A stretch of 15,931 bases of DNA from assembly GCA_021414185.1 (NCBI GenBank), contig JAIOOZ010000613.1, positions 1 through 15,931 of the forward strand, given 5' to 3'. The DNA is from Betaproteobacteria bacterium (GTDB lineage Bacteria; Pseudomonadota; Gammaproteobacteria; Burkholderiales; SG8-41). Position numbers and translations under genes: made by a program. The notes under the pieces were generated by a model. That model was not told the DNA's origin, did no database searches, and was given only the letters and a program-made list of their open reading frames with translations. Within the stretch, counting starts at the first letter, position 1; the number at the start of each line of letters is the position of its first letter. Positions 13,766-15,931 of the stretch are shown one piece after another.

Positions 13766-15175
13766 ATGTCAGCGCCCAGGACCATGCTGCAAAAAGTGAT
13801 CGACCTGCACACCGTCGAGCAACGCGCAGGCGAGCTCCTGCTGTACGTCGATTACAACGTCGTTCACGAGGGGCCGTTCTACGCGTTCGACGGACTCGCC
13901 CGCGAAGGGCGCGCTGTCATGCGCCCCGCGCAAACCCTGGGCTTCGCCGACCACTACGTGCCGACCGTCGGCCGCGAACTCGGCAGCGCCGGCATCGCCG
14001 ATCCCGAAGCGCGCGGCATGGTCGAGCGCCTGCAGGCGAACGCCGAACGTACCGGCATCGTGCACTTTGGCATTTCCCACCCCCAACAGGGCATCATGCA
14101 TGTCGTGGTCCCCGAACTCGGCATGGCGCATCCGGGCATGTTGATTGTGGGGTCGGACTCGCATACCTGCACCAACGGCGCATTCGGCGCGCTCGCGTTC
14201 GGCGTCGGCGCGTCCCAGATCAAGCACGTGCTGGCGACGCAGACGCTGTGGTTTCGCCAGCCGCGCGCGCTGCGCATCAGCGTGGATGGGAGCCTGCGCC
14301 CGGGTGTCAGCGCAAAAGACCTCGCACTCGCCATCATTGTGCGCATAGGCATGGCGGGCGGCAGCGGTGCGGCGATTGAGTATGCGGGCAGCGCGGTGCG
14401 TGCGCTGCCGATGGAAGCGCGCATGACGCTGTGCAATATGACGATCGAAGCCGGCGCCCGCGCGGGGCTCATAGCCCCCGATGAAACGACGTTCGCGTAT
14501 TTACGCGGGCGGCCCCATGCGCCGCAGGGCGCAGCCTGGCCTGAAGCGCGCGCATTCTGGCAAACGATGTCGACGGACGAGGGAGCCAGCTTCGAATCGG
14601 AAGTGGTTATCGACGGGTCGCTGGTGCAGCCGATGGTGACGTGGGGTACATCGCAGGACGAGGCGTGCGCCGTCTCGGACGTGATTCCGGATCCGTGCGC
14701 GATGACCGATCCCGCCCGCCGCACGCGCGCCGAACACGCGCTCGCGTACATGGGACTCGCGCCGGGAATGGCGATGAAAGACATCGCGATCGACCGTGTC
14801 TTCATCGGGTCGTGCACGAATGCACGCCTCGATGATCTGCGCGACGCCGCGCGCGTCGTGCGCGGGCAGCAGGCGCGCATTCCGGCCATCGTCGTCCCCG
14901 GTTCGATGACCGTAAAGCGTGCCGCGGAGGCCGAGGGTCTGCATGACGTGTTCCGCAGCGCGGGTTTCGAATGGCGTGAGCCCGGCTGCTCGATGTGCAC
15001 CGGCGCAAACGGCGACCTCGTGCCCGCAGGCGAACGCTGCGCGTCAACCTCGAACCGTAATATGGAAGGGCGGCAGGGCAAGGGCAGCCGCACGCACCTG
15101 GTGAGCCCGGCGATGGCAGCGGCGGCGGCGATCACCGGCCGCCTGGCCGACGTGCGCGAAATGGCGGGAGCGTAA
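13766..15175 (+). CDS. leuC: LeuC-type hydro-lyase large subunit (isopropylmalate isomerase/alkylmalate dehydratase family)
   Basis: 469 residues, standard LeuC length. A 4Fe-4S hydro-lyase of the aconitase superfamily. Cluster ligands are Cys350 in FIGSCTN and Cys408/Cys411 in GCSMCTG, matching E. coli LeuC Cys347, 407 and 410. SDSHTCTNGAFGALAFG, HVLATQTLW and the C-terminal STSNRNMEGRQGKGSRTHLV are canonical. Start at 13766 has AAGGA 7 bases upstream. Although the nearest named relative is 3-isopropylmalate dehydratase, there is no leuB or leuA, and it sits between two Bug receptors at the end of a degradative cluster. A catabolic hydratase or isomerase for citraconate, a dimethylmaleate or another alkylmalate is therefore at least as likely. 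The symbol denotes family only. Paired with the small subunit 2 bases downstream. Confidence 0.88.
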   Translation: MSAPRTMLQKVIDLHTVEQRAGELLLYVDYNVVHEGPFYAFDGLAREGRAVMRPAQTLGFADHYVPTVGRELGSAGIADPEARGMVERLQANAERTGIVHFGISHPQQGIMHVVVPELGMAHPGMLIVGSDSHTCTNGAFGALAFGVGASQIKHVLATQTLWFRQPRALRISVDGSLRPGVSAKDLALAIIVRIGMAGGSGAAIEYAGSAVRALPMEARMTLCNMTIEAGARAGLIAPDETTFAYLRGRPHAPQGAAWPEARAFWQTMSTDEGASFESEVVIDGSLVQPMVTWGTSQDEACAVSDVIPDPCAMTDPARRTRAEHALAYMGLAPGMAMKDIAIDRVFIGSCTNARLDDLRDAARVVRGQQARIPAIVVPGSMTVKRAAEAEGLHDVFRSAGFEWREPGCSMCTGANGDLVPAGERCASTSNRNMEGRQGKGSRTHLVSPAMAAAAAITGRLADVREMAGA

Positions 15176-15177
15176 CG

Positions 15178-15801
15178 ATGGAAACTTTCACGACGCTCAC
15201 GGCAGTCGCCGCACCTTATTGCCATGCCGACGTAGACACCGATGAACTGATACCGCACCGCTTTCTGCGCAAGCCGTTGTCCGCGGGCTACGGCAATTTT
15301 CTGTTCCGCGACAAGCGCTACGCTGCCGGCGACCGTGAAGACGCCGGCTTCGTTTTGAACCAGCCGCCGTACCGGCGCGCGCAAATACTGGTGGCCGGCC
15401 GTAACTTCGGCTGCGGCTCGACGCGCGAAGGCGCGGTCTACGCGTTGCGCGACTTCGGTATCCGCTGCGTGATTGCACCGAGCTTCGCCGACATCTTCAG
15501 TGGCAATTGCGTGCAGAACGGCGTGCTCCCTGTCGTGCTGCCCGAGCCCGGCATCGCAGCGCTGTGCACGCTGCTGGAGCGGCAACCCGGCTCGCAAGTA
15601 ACAATCGACCTCGCGCTCCAGACCGTCAGGTACCCGGACGGCACGTCGCGCGGCTTCGAAATCGAACCGTCGCGCAAGGCGCAGCTCCTCGAGGGGCTGG
15701 ACGAAATCGGCATCACGCTGAAATATGCCGCAGCGATTGCGCGCTTCGAAAACCATTATCGCACCCAACTGCCATGGCTCGCGCCCGCGAAGACCGCTTG
15801 A
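15178..15801 (+). CDS. leuD: LeuD-type hydro-lyase small subunit
   Basis: 207 residues. Swivel-domain partner of the large subunit. DVDTDELIPHRFLRKP, GYGNFLFRDKRYAAGD, FVLNQPPYRRAQILVAGRNF and APSFADIFSGNCVQNGVLPV follow the LeuD pattern. The active-site loop, usually GCGSSREHA, reads GCGSTREGA here (Ser81, Thr82, Arg83, Glu84, Gly85): the catalytic-loop Ser and Arg remain but the following His is Gly, hinting at a different substrate pocket from leucine-pathway LeuD. The start lies 2 bases after the large-subunit stop, with GGGAG upstream. The stop overlaps the next start as TGATG. The gene symbol denotes family. Confidence 0.88.
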   Translation: METFTTLTAVAAPYCHADVDTDELIPHRFLRKPLSAGYGNFLFRDKRYAAGDREDAGFVLNQPPYRRAQILVAGRNFGCGSTREGAVYALRDFGIRCVIAPSFADIFSGNCVQNGVLPVVLPEPGIAALCTLLERQPGSQVTIDLALQTVRYPDGTSRGFEIEPSRKAQLLEGLDEIGITLKYAAAIARFENHYRTQLPWLAPAKTA

Positions 15802-15931
15802 TGCAGACCGCGATCGCTTCCACGCCCGGCATGCGCAGGGGTCGCCTGCGCTGGCAGACTGCCTGTGTATTGGCGGCGGCGCTGTTTTGCGTGCACGCGC
15901 AGGGCCATGCGCAGGCATATCCGGCCAAGCC
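15801..15931 (+). CDS. Second Bug/TctC-family receptor, N-terminus only (cut by window edge)
   Basis: The frame opens at the ATG at 15801, overlapping the small-subunit stop by one base, and is still open at base 15931 (43 codons). It encodes a basic stretch (MRRGRLRWQ), a hydrophobic core (TACVLAAALFCVH) and a probable signal-peptidase site at AQGHAQA, followed by YPAKP, the start typical of mature Bug/TctC receptors. So I read it as a second periplasmic carboxylate receptor translationally coupled to the hydro-lyase genes. The identity rests on the signal peptide and five residues plus context, so it remains tentative. ATG at 15831 (MRRGRL) is a possible alternative start. Confidence 0.6.
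   Translation, partial: MQTAIASTPGMRRGRLRWQTACVLAAALFCVHAQGHAQAYPAK

Noticed and set aside
13954..15918. A 654-codon open frame on the minus strand
   Set aside because: Antisense to the LeuC/LeuD-type genes, low-complexity composition, no family motif.

Overview
The window is a dense, high-GC catabolic gene cluster. It most resembles a betaproteobacterium of the Burkholderiales (Alcaligenaceae/Bordetella-like). The grounds are the GC-rich codon use, two Bug/TctC-type periplasmic solute receptors (a family greatly expanded in that group), and many type III CoA-transferase and acyl-CoA dehydrogenase paralogs. This placement is an inference; there is no rRNA or other taxonomic marker here. Every gene has an intact frame, no gap between genes exceeds 300 bases, and I see no mobile element, tRNA, rRNA or CRISPR array.

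Layout. Left arm, minus strand, transcribed right to left from about 4790: acyl-CoA dehydrogenase, small MaoC-like hotdog protein, type III CoA-transferase, then a FadH-type 2,4-dienoyl-CoA reductase that runs off the left edge. Spacing is tight (23 bases, then 4-base and 1-base overlaps), so this is one operon. Centre, plus strand: an IclR-family regulator divergent from the left arm, followed by an alpha-methylacyl-CoA racemase, two overlapping acyl-CoA dehydrogenases, a second type III CoA-transferase and a crotonase-fold protein. A perfect 16-bp hairpin closes this unit at 11228-11265. Right arm, plus strand: a YqjM-like old yellow enzyme with its own promoter, a Bug receptor, a LeuC/LeuD-type hydro-lyase pair, and the signal peptide of a second Bug receptor cut by the right edge.

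How the parts fit. Bug proteins would bind a carboxylate outside; CoA-transferases would activate it; the racemase would set the configuration of a 2-methyl branch; dehydrogenases, the FadH homolog, the old yellow enzyme, the crotonase and possibly the MaoC protein would handle saturation, double-bond reduction and hydration; and the LeuCD-type enzyme would hydrate or isomerise a small alkyl-substituted unsaturated or hydroxy diacid. The likely substrate class is a methyl-branched, unsaturated (di)carboxylic acid or a terpenoid/steroid-side-chain-like acid. The exact substrate cannot be read from sequence. No CoA ligase, thiolase or 3-hydroxyacyl-CoA dehydrogenase is present in the window.

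Regulation is the most novel part. A 23-base composite site (GAAC-N3-GTTC-N8-GAAC) lies in the divergent promoter region at 4784-4806. It recurs with identical spacing and matching flanks at 11299-11321, just downstream of a good promoter for the old yellow enzyme unit. This links the arms into one probable IclR regulon. A 10-bp hairpin with a GNRA-type GAAA loop sits 5 nt before the start codon of the left-arm operon, where a ribosome binding site would be expected.
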